Assembly: GCA_032622095.1 (NCBI GenBank)
Contig: CP136066.1
Coordinates: 191,382,816-191,446,815 of the forward strand
Direction: 5' to 3'
Length of the DNA stretch: 64,000 bases
DNA from: Siphonodentalium dalli
Lineage: Eukaryota > Mollusca > Scaphopoda > Gadilida > Siphonodentaliidae
In this document: one piece after another, positions 10,528 to 21,722 of the stretch
Position numbering within the stretch: the stretch's first letter is position 1
How the letters are laid out: each line of letters begins with the position of its first letter
Translations under genes and position numbers: made by a program
The notes under the pieces: generated by a model
What the model saw: only the letters and a program-made list of their open reading frames with translations
Told to the model about the DNA's origin: nothing
The model's database searches: none

Positions 10528-10952
10528 TGGTTGACTCGCATATATAAGAGAATGCATTGGCACAGGATAAAAAAAATCCCGACTTCCGACTGGATTTGAT
10601 ATAGCGGGTCACATTTATGACTAAATCCTGAATTTTGTTTAATTTTTGAAGTTTTTTGAAATTTGTGAAATTTGTGAAATTTGTGAAGTTTTTTAAGTTT
10701 TTGAATTTATTTTAAGTTTTTGAAGTTTTTCGAAATTTTTGAACTTTTGTAAGTTTTTGAAATTTTTGAACTTTTTGAACTTTTGAAATTTTTGAATATA
10801 AATATGGTATGTCCGTCATCAAAGGAAAGTACCGAACTTATCCGAAAATGGCCGAATTATCGCGGTAACTTTCCGATGCCGTGCCATTTGTTATGTCGCC
10901 GCCTATGTATATATGGTGTCGAACCTAGAACTTGTCGCTATGCAATCCATAA

Positions 10953-11462
10953 ATGTCCCCGTGTTATTTCATAAGTTGTCGTCAGAACGGAGGACGGACT
11001 GATGGAACACAATTCCTTTCTATTCGTCAAAATAGGTATAGTGAAAGAAACAATGGCTTACAACCTATACGTCATATAACATCCCTTTATCGTGAAGGTG
11101 GTCATAATTAGGCATATTAAAGAAGATTCGAGGTTAAACACAATGACGACCAAGGTCCCAATTTATCGCAGACAATTGCTCCTCGTTCTAATGATATGAA
11201 TTTTGATGTGGATGCTGGAATTTTGAAAATAGTTTTAGAACGTACCCCTCAAAAACAAGATTTTATTTTATTTGAAAAATTAGAATTTAGACATTTTTGG
11301 AAATTGATTCCCAATGAGTTGAAAATATGCCAAATGTTTGATAGAATCATCATCAGTTGCAGTTTGCTGACTATGTTCAATACTAAGTGCATGTCGAATT
11401 ACGTTTCGGCTCGTTACCTGCAAGACGCTGTACTAAGTCAGCTAGACACGCCCTATGTTTAA
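10953..11462 (+). pseudogene. Duplicate of the ORF with two in-frame stops
   Basis: Copy of 6869-7378 with the same two stops, so the stops predate the duplication. One Thr-to-Ile difference is seen in the downstream open part. Confidence 0.4.
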
Positions 11463-11618
11463 AACAATACATTTTAACAATGTTAATTTACATGTATATC
11501 TAGCTGTTGTAATTATAAAGTTATTCATTGAGACCATGCGCCATAATCAATGTTCACGTTCAATACAATAGTATATCACATATGTACCTGTGAATGAACA
11601 GTAATTAGGAACACACCA

Positions 11619-11792
11619 ATGATACCGGGACCGTTCCACTGGCTCAATAATCCAAACATGAATGACAGTAACAGTCAAATGAACTCAACGGCGACTTCCG
11701 AAGATAACGGTGGTCATATGGATAAAATTACCATTGACCATTTGACAGCAGAAATATTTACTGAACTCGTGAGCTCAAACAACACTGTATAG
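11619..11792 (+). CDS. Duplicate of the 57-residue acidic ORF
   Basis: Identical in reading to 7535-7708. Unknown function. Confidence 0.3.
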   Translation: MIPGPFHWLNNPNMNDSNSQMNSTATSEDNGGHMDKITIDHLTAEIFTELVSSNNTV

Positions 11793-12007
11793 TTGTTAAC
11801 CACATTGACCAAAGCCTAACATCATACCAACAACCATGGAAACCATAATATTATGATAACGATTCGTCATACCTCCATTCCGCCATTATGTACATGAGGG
11901 CTATTTCTGAGTCCGTCAACACAGACACAGACACAGATCCCCCAATTGTATCATCAATGGTTGTACCTCAATCTTAAACTTTCTGAGTTTAGACCCCAAA
12001 ATACGTC

Positions 12008-12663
12008 TGATGATACCCCGCCCGTTTGGTGGCAGTCTAGACAGTTTGACCTACATTCTCTGCAGTACTACCGTTGGTGTTTGACCTATATTCTCCGCCC
12101 ACGCGTCGGTCTACTTGTACCGGTTGGACATGTCCGGACATGACCCGCTGGTTATATCCAGACTTTTCCATATGAATGGTATAGTATCTACATGTATATC
12201 ACGTGATGATCTCGGTGGGGTAGCTTCAGTCTTTAATTTTAAAGGGACACTAGGCTCTCACTGGGGATGATTATTAAAGTGACACTCACTATGGATGAAT
12301 GTTAAAGTAACGCATGGCGCACACTGTGGGATAATGTTAAAGTGACACTCGCATTGAAAACTTCAAAAAGTTCAAAAAGTTCAAAAAGTTCAAAAAGTTC
12401 AAAAAGTTCAAAAATTTCAAAAATTTCAAAAAGTTCAAAAAGTTCAAAAATTTCAAAAACTTAGTCATAAAAGTTCAAAAATTTCGAAAAACTTCAAAAA
12501 CTTAAAAAACTTCACAAATTTCACAAATTTCACAAATTTCAAAAAACTTCAAAAATTAAACAAAATTCAGGATTAACCGCCGCCGCCAATTTCTTTGCAT
12601 GCCATAGGATTATGTAGTTGCCGCCGCCGCCGCCGGCGGCGCGGCGTTGACATGCGCATTACG

Positions 12664-12709
<46 letters not shown>

Positions 12710-13397
12710 GCTGGTTGACTCGCATATATAAGAGAATGCATTGGCACAGGATAAAAAAAATCCCGACTTCCGACTGGATTTGATATAGCGGGTCACATTT
12801 ATGACTAAATCCTGAATTTTGTTTAATTTTTGAAGTTTTTTGAAATTTGTGAAATTTGTGAAATTTGTGAAGTTTTTTAAGTTTTTGAATTTATTTTAAG
12901 TTTTTGAAGTTTTTCGAAATTTTTGAACTTTTGTAAGTTTTTGAAATTTTTGAACTTTTTGAACTTTTGAAATTTTTGAAATTTTTGAACTTTTTGAACT
13001 TTTTGAACTTTTTGAACTTTTTGAACTTTTTGAACTTTTTGAAGTTTTCAATGCGAGTGTCACTTTAACATTATCCCACAGTGTGCGCCATGCGTTACTT
13101 TAACATTCATCCATAGTGAGTGTCACTTTAATAATCATCCCCAGTGAGAGCCTAGTGTCCCTTTAAAATTAAAGACTGAAGCTACCCCACCGAGATCATC
13201 ACGTGATATACATGTAGATACTATACCATTCATATGGAAAAGTCTGGATATAACCAGCGGGTCATGTCCGGACATGTCCAACCGGTACAAGTAGACCGAC
13301 GCGTGGGCGGAGAATATAGGTCAAACACCAACGGTAGTACTGCAGAGAATGTAGGTCAAACTGTCTAGACTGCCACCAAACGGGCGGGGTATCATCA
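12008..13397. mobile_element. Foldback DNA element, copy 3, internally deleted
   Basis: Both terminal ends are present (TGATGATACCCCGCCC and its complement), but the centre is gone. The left arm is joined at about 12573 (CAGGATT) directly to AACCGCCGCC of the right arm, removing all four ORFs and the loop. The remaining 1.39 kb is still a palindrome-like structure with a GCC tract near the centre. This is what an internally deleted non-autonomous derivative would look like. Confidence 0.85.
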
Positions 13398-13403
13398 AAT
13401 CAT
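13398..13403. repeat. 6-bp target-site copy (AATCAT) at right end of foldback copy 3
   Basis: Reverse complement of the ATGATT flanking copy 1's right end. The following bases (AACTGTTATTTT) match, in reverse complement, the bases upstream of the related site at 15.53 kb. Confidence 0.65.
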
Positions 13404-14048
13404 AACTGTTATTTTCTACCATGGGATCTATATAAAGCTTGCTGGGAAGATATAGACCATAATTAATGGTGATTATCTAATAAATATGAATTTGGCCTCT
13501 AATACTAGACACATATCTATTGAATGACATTGAATAAATTAATATGACCATACGTTGGTGTAATTAACGAATCAAAGATAAACCACTCACATGAGGGTAT
13601 ATGTGACTTTAAAACATATTCTTATCAAATTCATTTAATAGATTCACACCAAACAGTATTCACATGAGCCTTATTTCGTTGGTGATTATTATTAATTACA
13701 TTCCACACACAACGGTTTGTCGAAAGAATAAACCCTAACTGTAATTTTGTGTATAAATTAGGCCATGAGTACAACCGGGTAATCTTAATTGTCAGCGTAT
13801 TTTACCAATATATCACACGTGGTATATTAGAGTCAGATATATCTGGTTAACATCCGGGTATCGGAGAAATCAAATATTCATCATGTAAACAAACGGATTA
13901 ACCCCTGTGGTAAAAACCGGCTGAAAATGTTCTCATTTGGCTAAACAACATCTATACATGGCTAAAAAATTTGGCTACAAGAATTTTTGGACCAGCGCGA
14001 ACACTGATTGGTCTACATGCTCTTATTGACCTACAGTACATCCCCTTA
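13404..14048. other. AT-rich, no gene recognised
   Basis: No repeat of the window, no domain and no long frame. Many stops in all frames. Confidence 0.5.
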
Positions 14049-14243
14049 TCAATCGAAAACACAATGATTTGATTCTCCTTTATATAAGTATGTGAATGTT
14101 CGTGATCTCACCATAGAGATGATGGTTGTTTCAAGCTTGATTTTTTTTATACATGGCCATTTCCATAAGAAATGAGAGTTTGATGAAGCACATTTGAAGC
14201 AATGAACACTGAGATCGTGCCTCCATAATTTGATATATAGAGT
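14049..14243 (-). repeat. Dispersed repeat family Y (copies at 14.1, 45.4 and 53.1 kb)
   Basis: Shares blocks such as GAAGCACATTTGAAGCAATG and CGTGCCTCCATA with 45356-45565. Both copies translate on the minus strand to a similar peptide with the order Trp-Arg-His...Val-His-Cys-Phe-Lys-Cys-Ala-Ser. A third, weaker copy is at about 53095-53200. The peptide may be a relic of a repeat-encoded protein, but copies are short and flanked by stops. Confidence 0.55.
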
Positions 14244-14372
14244 CCCCATTTCATAGTGGAATTTTTACAAAACTAGTCCAGTAAATTAGGCTGGACCGAG
14301 CCTTTGTCGAGGTTCAGACCTAATTTACTGGACAAGTTTTGTAAATTCCGCTATAAATTGGGGGCGAGTTGT
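14244..14372. mobile_element. Small palindromic MITE
   Basis: About 130 bp with two complementary arms. The core GTCCAGTAAATTAGG faces CCTAATTTACTGGAC across about 25 bases, and similarity extends outward through GGAATTTT-ACAAAAC to CCCCA. Too short to code for anything. Confidence 0.75.
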
Positions 14373-14561
14373 AGATTCTATTTATTAAATGATCCAAAAC
14401 CTACATAAAACATACTTAAATCAACAAATGAGACGTGAAACTAACGCCAACTGCAAAATGACCTGCGATGACGTTTCACGTAACTATGTGTTTTTTGTCC
14501 ACGTAAAGAAATAGTTCCAGATAAATAAAGACACCTTGGCGTATTTAATGGTGTAATTTAA

Positions 14562-15053
14562 AGACACGGTTGGCCTTGGCGGTGGGTATCCTGTGAAAAT
14601 ATCTCCACCCGTCAAAAACCGCCACAAACAGAAAGAACATCAAAATGTAGATAGACTTTGTCCGTATACAAATAAGTAAAATGGCATAAACAGTATGTTA
14701 TGGTCATATGTTTGACCATTCTTATGTAAACAAAGGCATACAAAGTTACTTTTCAGGTGTTTGTTTATATTATGATGGTAAACATAAAGAGCGTTCTTTG
14801 TTGGTGAATACCTGATATGGAACTAATAAAGGGCGTTTATGCCATTTGTGTGTGATCAGCCAGTAGCAGTGTGTTGTCTTCTATAACACAATCAGGCTCT
14901 TGCTTAGGTAAAATATAGTAGGTCTAATATAGTATGCTATTTACGCGATGGTCATGGTATATATGAACGGAACTGTATACGTTTTAATGTTTTTCTGTTT
15001 ACGGTGTTTGGAACAAATATGAATATTTTCGACAATTAAGTCCGCACGTGCCT
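14562..15053. mobile_element. TTAA-flanked MITE, copy 1 (492 bp, piggyBac-like target site)
   Basis: Starts AGACACGGTTGGCC, ends with the imperfect complement (GCACGTGCCT), and is flanked by TTAA on the left and TGAA (one change) on the right. Two other copies and two unoccupied sites in this window fix the boundaries. TTAA duplication is the hallmark of piggyBac transposases; the family assignment rests on this plus the short terminal repeats. Confidence 0.8.
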
Positions 15054-15180
15054 TGAATGAAATAACTTTTCAAATTCTTCATTAGAGATTGTTTGAAAAA
15101 TATTGGAAGCCATAGAATTTTGAGACGTAGTGTACATAATGTAAACAGATGACAAACCGGAAGTCAAATATACATTATAT

Positions 15181-15182
15181 AA

Positions 15183-15226
<44 letters not shown>

Positions 15227-15246
15227 CTATATATATATATATATAT
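15181..15246. repeat. TA dinucleotide microsatellite
   Basis: About 60 bp of TA repeats with one GC interruption (AGCT), in the spacer of the inverted-repeat element. An open frame rich in Tyr and Ile across it is an artefact. Confidence 0.95.
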
Positions 15247-15539
15247 TTATTACATGTTCCTACCCTTATTCCATTCAATAAACCCGTTCTATAAATTGTG
15301 ATATTAAACGTTCGTTTAATAACTGGAAATAGTGCCAGTTGACCTTTGACTTCCGGCTTGTCATCTGTTTACATTATGTACACTACGTCTCAAAATTCTA
15401 TGGCTTCCAATATTTTTCCAACAATCTCTAATGAAGAATTTTAAAAGTGATTTCATTAAATTACACCATTAAATACGCCAAGGTGTCTTTATTTATCTGG
15501 AACTATTTCTATACGTGGACAAACATATAAAATAACAGT

Positions 15540-15823
15540 TATGAGTCTAGGACCGGAAAGCTTCTTTAATTCATAACAATTTTATTTAGAATTTCTAATG
15601 ACATTCATGAGACAGTTTAGAACATAAATGTTGGCCACACATGGTTTTGAAAAAACCACGGGCCTTGTACTGTAGTTGACACATCTTGACTTCTCGAATA
15701 TACCGTGGCGCATCCATCGCGTAACCGTATATGACGTGTCATCGGTCGACCCCATTCATGACTAATTTGATGGATACGCTCACGGTATGTAGCCCACCAC
15801 GCATGTGTACCGTCATGTATCAA
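15540..15823 (-). pseudogene. 3' end of a decayed gene with AATAAA-containing tail
   Basis: On the minus strand an open frame of about 68 codons (15823-15617), rich in Trp, Arg and His, ends at a stop. It is followed by a tail containing AATAAA that is shared with 5916-6003. There is no upstream continuation in frame (a TGA precedes it) and no recognised domain. It may be the last part of a retroposed or repeat-encoded gene. Confidence 0.35.
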
Positions 15824-15872
15824 TCACCATAACTAATGTAAATTTAGCCCTCCCCTGTACTTGTAATTTAAC

Positions 15873-17520
15873 AGAACCCAGCTGTTCGAAGCCAAAGTTA
15901 AACTATCTTTTAATTGCTAATTATTAGTGCCTCTTTAAAACCATTATAGGTAATCAAAACCAATCCCGTGACATTCCCTGCGTCATTTCACTTTTGTGCA
16001 CCAATTTCCCCACATATCTCCATGAAATAATAATAAACGCTCTTTATTGATTGTATACCAATGCAAGTCATCTGAGGTCAAAGACGCCTATCACGTGAAA
16101 TCACCTGGTCGGGTGATTCATCTGTACCAATTTTTCTTCATATACTTTGAGCCTATAGCGAATGCCTTTATTGCTCGCATTTTCCCATTAAAGGTACGGT
16201 TGGCCTTGGCGGTGGGTATCCTGTAAAAATATTTCCACCCGTCAAAAACCGCCACAAACAGAAAGAACATCAAAATGTAGACAGACTTTGTCCATATACA
16301 AATAAGAAATATCGCATAAACAGTATGTTATTGTCATATATTTGACTATTGTTATGTAAACAAAAGCATAAAAAGTTACTTTTCTGGTGTTTGTTTATAT
16401 TATGATGGTAAACATAAAGAGCGTTCTTTGTGGGTGAATTCCTGATATGGAACTAATAAAGAGCGTTTATGCCATTTGTGTGTGATTAGCCAGTAGCATT
16501 GTGCTGTCTTCTGTAACACAATCAGGCTCTTGCTTAGGTAAAATATAGTAGGTCTTTATGATAACATGCTGTTTACGCGATGGTCATGATATATATGAAC
16601 GAAACTGTATGCGTTTTAATGTTTTTCTGTTTACGGTGTTTGGAACAAATATGAATATTTTCGACAATTAAGGCCTCACGTGCCTTTAAAGTCGTCTGAG
16701 ATCAACGGCATCCGGATAGAGTTACATTTATCTTTTAATTGCTAGTTATTAGTGCATCTTTAAATCATGTGAGGTCAACACGCCCAATCCCTTGACATGC
16801 CCTGTGTCATTCCACTTTTGTCACCAATTCCCCACATATCTTCTGGAATGAAAATAAACGCTCTTTATTGATTATATACCCATGTTAGTCATCTGAGGTC
16901 AAAGAAGCCTATCGCGTGACAATCACCTGGTCGGGTGATTCATCTGTACCAATTACCCTACATATTCTTTGAGCCTATAACGAACGCTCTTTATTGCTCA
17001 CATTTGCCCATTAAAATCGTCTGAGATCAACGGCATCCGGATAAAGTTACATTTATATTTTAATGTCTAATTATTAGTGCATCTTTAAATAAGTTGAGGT
17101 CAACAAACCCAATCCCTGGACATGCCCTGCGTCATTTTCTCACATATCTTCTGTAATGATGATAAACGCTCTTTATTGATTATATACCCATGTAAGTCAT
17201 CTGGGGTCGAAGACGCCTATCGCGTGACATTCATCAAGTTGTGTGGTTCATTTGTACCAATTTTCCTACAAATACTTTAAGCTTACAAAGAACGCTCTTT
17301 ATTGCTCAAATTTGACCCTTAAAGTCGTCTGAGGTCAACGGCATCTATACCACACCATATGGGTCATCGCCATGTGTAAACTTACACCGACCAGATTGCA
17401 ACCATTTTTGGTCTATAATCAATTAGTTAGTTTCCCCTTTAGGACATCTGATGTCAATGGGACCTATCTAATAATATTTTCCGGGCCAAATTACCCATAT
17501 ATCCAACCTCATTAGTAACT
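15873..17520. repeat. Tandem array of about 320-bp units, interrupted by a MITE
   Basis: Four units (about 15873-16187, 16690-17015, 17016-17320 and a partial one from 17321) share landmarks in order: GTCGTCTGAG, TCAACGGCATCC, TTATTAGTGC, CCACATATCTTC, AAACGCTCTTTATTG, TCATCTGAGG, ATTCATCTGTACC and ACGCTCTTTATTGCTC. The second MITE copy sits between units 1 and 2. No coding potential. Confidence 0.85.
16192..16685. mobile_element. TTAA-flanked MITE, copy 2 (494 bp)
   Basis: Perfect TTAA on both sides (16188-16191 and 16686-16689); ends AGGTACGG and CACGTGCCT. It interrupts the tandem array exactly where neighbouring units read CCCATTAAAATCGTC and CCCTTAAAGTCGTC without it. It is about 90% similar to copy 1 by eye. 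Confidence 0.88.
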
Positions 17521-18031
17521 GACCAATGTGGATGTCTACTTAATGTATGGTTTATTCAGATGTAACTCTATATCTCTTGTGTCATAGAAAATATCACCAC
17601 AAAATACGTAAATCGAAATATATCAAAGGATTTTGCATATTAAAACTTGATATTGAGTAAGCGGTTTTAATTATAAGATATAACCATAATCAGTCTTCGT
17701 CATGCAAACATATTCCCAAATTAACAGTATTTATCACAATAAAACCAGGTCCCCCTAATCGGTCTGTAACACTGTCAGATATACCATACCGATAATTTAA
17801 TTGCATATATCTATTACAATATTCATTCCGAGCAAAACCTATCGACAGTTGGTGAATAATAGTGTCACAGAGATCACACAGGACAGGAAAAATATATAAA
17901 GTTGCATGTTAGTTTCACTAAAAAAACACGCTAAACATTAGGGGGACACACAAAAAGTCGCCCTAATGTAAAAGTCGCCCTAATATGTGGGTTATTTATA
18001 CACAAATGTCTCCCTAATGTGGCTTCCGCGA

Positions 18032-18042
<11 letters not shown>
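17521..18042. other. AT-rich, no gene recognised
   Basis: Contains a few short direct repeats of AGTCGCCCTAAT around 17945-17990 and otherwise nothing I can identify. Confidence 0.5.
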
Positions 18043-18083
<41 letters not shown>

Positions 18084-18106
18084 CTATATATATATATATA
18101 TATATA
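18043..18106. repeat. TA dinucleotide microsatellite
   Basis: A TA run with an AGCT interruption immediately in front of the RTE-like tail. Confidence 0.9.
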
Positions 18107-18675
18107 TTATACTAGAAGGTGACCCGACTTCGTCCGGGCTTTGACCTTGAATTGTCCATTTTGAAGGTCAAGTGGGGTCCAAAACACTGCCCGGACAAAA
18201 GTACCCGACAAACGTGCCCGTCGAAATCCATCCGGTTTTACCAGACTTGACCTTGAATTGATCATTTTGAAGGTCAAGGTCAGGTCGGGGTCACGACTCG
18301 ACCCGTCCAAAACACTCAGTGGACAAAAGTAACCCCACGTATCAAATTTCGTCGAAATCCCATCAAAATTGGCGATATGACCTTGAATTGACCCCGACTT
18401 CAAGGTCAAGGTCACGTCGCACGGGCAAATGAATATGCTTATGAGACTCCCCATACGAAAATACCCCCACATACCAAGTTTCATCGAAATACCGTGATAT
18501 TCGGGCGTTTGACCTTGAAATGACCCGAGTTCAATGTCACGTCGCACAGACATATTAATAGGCCCATGCCACCCCCGGCCGAAAATACCCCCACATACCA
18601 AGTTTCATCGAAATCGGCTTGGCCGTTTTCGAGTTAATCGCGAACACACACACAGACAGACAGATCTTCCAAAAA
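18107..18675. mobile_element. RTE/SINE-like 3' tail sequence with tandem modules
   Basis: Begins with TAGAAGGTGACCCGACTTCG and ends with a module of the type CCAAGTTTCATCGAAATCGG...TTTTCGAGTTAATCGCGAACACACACACAGACAGACAG, a tail widely seen on RTE-type LINEs and their SINEs in invertebrates (from memory of the family, not a search). Inside are about four modules, each with TTGACCTTGAA, AAGGTCA and CCCCACATACCAAG. The open minus-strand frame across it is a by-product of the modules. Confidence 0.65.
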
Positions 18676-18724
18676 TATATAATAGATATGTACTGGCTCC
18701 TATTGCATTTGTCAAATGTCAATA

Positions 18725-19030
18725 ATCTGGTTTGTTCCACAAACCAAAATGGTTCCACGAAGAACCAAACTGAAGAACCAAAATGTTTCAATGAAGAACC
18801 TGGTGCCACAAAGAGCCGAAATGGTTCTACGAAAAACCCACTTGTAGAACCAAAATGGATCCATGATGAACCAATCTGAAGAATCAAGCTGGTTCTCCAA
18901 AGAACCAAAGTAGTTCTACGAAGAACCCAACCGAAGAACGAAATGGTTCCACTAAGAACCAAACCACATTGGCTCCACGAACAATCAACCGAAAATGGTC
19001 CATCGAAGTACCAAACTGATTCCAGAGGAG
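18725..19030. repeat. Degenerate GGTTC/GAACC minisatellite
   Basis: Units of about 18-35 bp built on GGTTCNACGAAGAACC, itself a near palindrome. A second, more diverged patch lies at 20010-20330 (for example GGTTCCATGG and GGTTCACAAATTGG). Open frames here are incidental. Confidence 0.75.
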
Positions 19031-19039
19031 ACATCCCGA

Positions 19040-19576
19040 TAAACATATTCTGGTTATAAGAGTGTATCGACGAATTTGTTCGGAAATCTTCCGCGCATGT
19101 ATGTCTTGAGACGTCTCACCAAATCATGTATATACCATTTTGGGGTTCGAACGAGCCATGTCTGTCAGAGAAACATAATCATGGATATAATTTCTTGAAC
19201 TCTAGTTCAATAGACCGAAACGTGTAGTATTTAGGTATATTTTCGAATGCATGAAAACCCGAAACTGTAACACAAGGTAATTTCAACCGAATATTGCCAC
19301 ATCGCAAGTTGATGTTGTTCCTGTGGAAAGAGTGGCATATTCTCATGCATAAGTAGCAGATTCTGCTTTTATGTTAGTCTAAAGTGAGATAACTGTAATG
19401 TGATATGCGCATCTCAAACCTTTGTAAATATAATATGATTTCCTTATATTAAATTCAAGTTTTGAACTATTTTAATGTGAGACTGACTCTCGTGTTTGGA
19501 TATTCAGATGAAATATGGTTTGAACAACTCTTCAATAGTAGATCAATATCCAAGAATTGTTTGTTTAATTGGTAAT
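19040..19576. other. No gene recognised
   Basis: AT-rich sequence without shared repeats or domains. Confidence 0.45.
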
Positions 19577-19577
19577 A

Positions 19578-19617
<40 letters not shown>
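19577..19617. repeat. ATT trinucleotide microsatellite
   Basis: About 13 ATT units. The poly-Leu frame over it is an artefact. Confidence 0.95.
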
Positions 19618-19620
<3 letters not shown>

Positions 19621-21722
19621 TCATTTAGAAACGCAATCTACAGCAATTAGTTTCAATGCGCAATTACATACACAAATATACACAAACAAGATAACATCGC
19701 GCATATTTACACATAAAAAAGCAATACAAGCTTCACCGATATATATATCAGATAACTCGGAAAGATGACTGAAATTGGACCTACAATTAACAATAAAATA
19801 TCCAGTATATTAAAAGACCTGATTAAAATATTAAGTTAAATATTAATTTCCAACTATAACGAATAATCCTAAAAAAAAGTTAAAATAACAGATGGTGCAC
19901 TTATAACGAATAACACATTCTATATATATATATAGTAAATCCATTATTGGTCCACTTGCTCACATATATATGAATTCGGGTTTTAATAAATACCACCTGG
20001 ATTTGTATTTGGTTCGAAAGGAAGAATCACTTGATTAGTTCAGAAACTACTGGTTTACAAATTGGTTCCATGGTGTGTAACAAATAGTCGTATTCAGAAC
20101 TGGTTACAAATACAGGACAAAATTTCAGAACCATCGGTTCTAGTATTCGGTTACGAGTGGAGAATCATTTTGTTCCCAAATAGGTTCTACACAAGTAACC
20201 AAATGTCGTGTTCAGAACCTACTGGTTCACAAATTGGTTCATCGTGGGGAACCAAGAAAAGAATAATTTGTTATGTTGGTTCCAAATGGTCTAGAGCCAA
20301 CTGGTACTATGGCTACCACGAACGAAATGGTTCTCTACATTGTTTACAAATATATGACAAAGAAGCAATGAAAAACCTGTTGGTTACAGATATTTCTAAG
20401 AATGTACATATGTATTATGCTAAATTTATCACGACACTTTATACGTATATAGTATTGTGCTAAATTTAGGGAAAAAAAACACTATACAATATATATTGGA
20501 CACAGCTTTCGGTCAATCAGAAGGCACTATGTGGGGAAGGAACTCAAATTCTGAAACTGAACTTATTCTGGTGGATAGGAAATCTAGAACACAGGAGGAT
20601 ATTTTATGTTTTTTGAGTGGGTATCGAAAATTATTTTATGTGCATCTGTGAATGAAAACAAATATTGCCTCTATCTGTTTTCGTTTCACTACATGCCTTT
20701 CCATACAAAGTAAGAATTTACGCTCATAATTTTTCTCACAATCACATTCAATTCAGTTTAACTGAACTATCCACCGAAAATAAATTTAAATATTTAAATA
20801 TATTTTCCATTGATTTCGCAACTAAGCATATCTCATTTGAAAATTGTCATGTTTACCATGAATATAGTGACGAGATGCATTACGTAAAACGTACTTTGAT
20901 GGTTCATCATATGTTTCTTTTTCTGCGATACAAACTAACCCGAGATTGTATTATGTGTTCCAGTTCTAGCGGTCAATCAATCATTAAAGCCACATTGCGG
21001 TTTATGCTCAAAAATACACCTAATAATATTCGCTTCTGAATTTCTCCCGCATCGAGATAGGTCGATAAATAATTGAACTGCCTCTCTAATGGCATTATAT
21101 GTCCCAGAAAGACGCATTGAAATCATAAAAAATACAACCCTGACCACGGTGCTTGGGTTCCAAACAAACAACAGCCATGTGCACGGCATTATGGCAGGCA
21201 AAAATTGACATAGGTGTCGCCTCGAGAGGGAATTTATGAGACCTACATTTTTGGTTAGCGTAAATACTTGACTATCGGAATCCGTATGTTGGATTTGTTT
21301 GGTAAGGGGACGTTTTTCTCACCGCGTGGTATTTTTGAGGAACCGATGATAAATCGGTCATTTTTTTTAAAAAGCCGACATTTTTGACAGAGTATTATGT
21401 ATTAGTCATATGTTTTGCTCAGTTTTAAAATCAATATTAAAATCGGGCACCAATGGGAGCGCTTAAATTGGTATATACTACACGAATTAAATACGAGTAA
21501 GGTGTAGAATAAACGTTACTTCAAAAATAATATTTCTGTATATACCAGTGTATACGCCTTAATTGGCGGTGATGTCAGCAATTCAGTGGGTGCCTTTATT
21601 TCTGTCCCATAAGTATGAAACTACACACTAAGCGGGTCTATTTTCTGTTGGACAGTCCACATATATTTGCGAAATAGAGTCAGAGTTTGAATCGAATGTG
21701 GACAATCCGGAGTAAATAGTCC

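Larger units (their letters stand above)
6713..10796. repeat. Tandem duplication, first unit (4,084 bp)
   Basis: Sequence from 6713 (TATAAATATGGTATGTCC) recurs from 10797 with a constant offset of 4,084 bp through the left arm of the foldback. The unit includes the decayed ORFs (6869-7708) and foldback copy 2. The junction at 10796/10797 lies in the A-rich array of copy 2's right arm, so that arm is cut short. Identity is very high (one substitution noticed in the 7112-7378 frame), so the duplication is recent. Confidence 0.9.
7924..10796. mobile_element. Foldback DNA element, copy 2, right end truncated by the tandem duplication
   Basis: Starts with TGATGATACCCCGCCC like copy 1 and has the same module order and loop (centre about 9540). 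The right arm stops in the A-rich array at 10796, so the last roughly 620 bp, including the terminal end, are missing. Triplet tracts are longer than in copy 1's left arm. All four internal ORFs remain open. Confidence 0.85.
10797..12007. repeat. Tandem duplication, second unit
   Basis: Repeats 6713-7923 almost exactly (offset 4,084 bp), including the interrupted frame at 10953-11462, the small ORF and the TACGTC flank. Homology then continues into the left arm of foldback copy 3. Confidence 0.9.
14494..15523. mobile_element. Inverted-repeat element with a MITE nested in its left arm
   Basis: The left arm (14494-14561 plus 15054-15168) is complementary to the right arm (15345-15523), starting from TTTGTCCACGTA. 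The left arm is interrupted by a 492-bp MITE; the right arm shows the uninterrupted site (GGTGTAATTTAATGAAAT on the matching strand). The middle (15169-15344) includes a TA repeat. No coding capacity is seen. Confidence 0.8.

Noticed and set aside
15036-15278. Tyr/Ile-rich ORF
   Set aside because: Created by the TA microsatellite.
18107-18601. 164-codon minus-strand ORF
   Set aside because: Lies in the RTE-like tail modules; the repeated peptide follows the DNA modules and matches no protein family.
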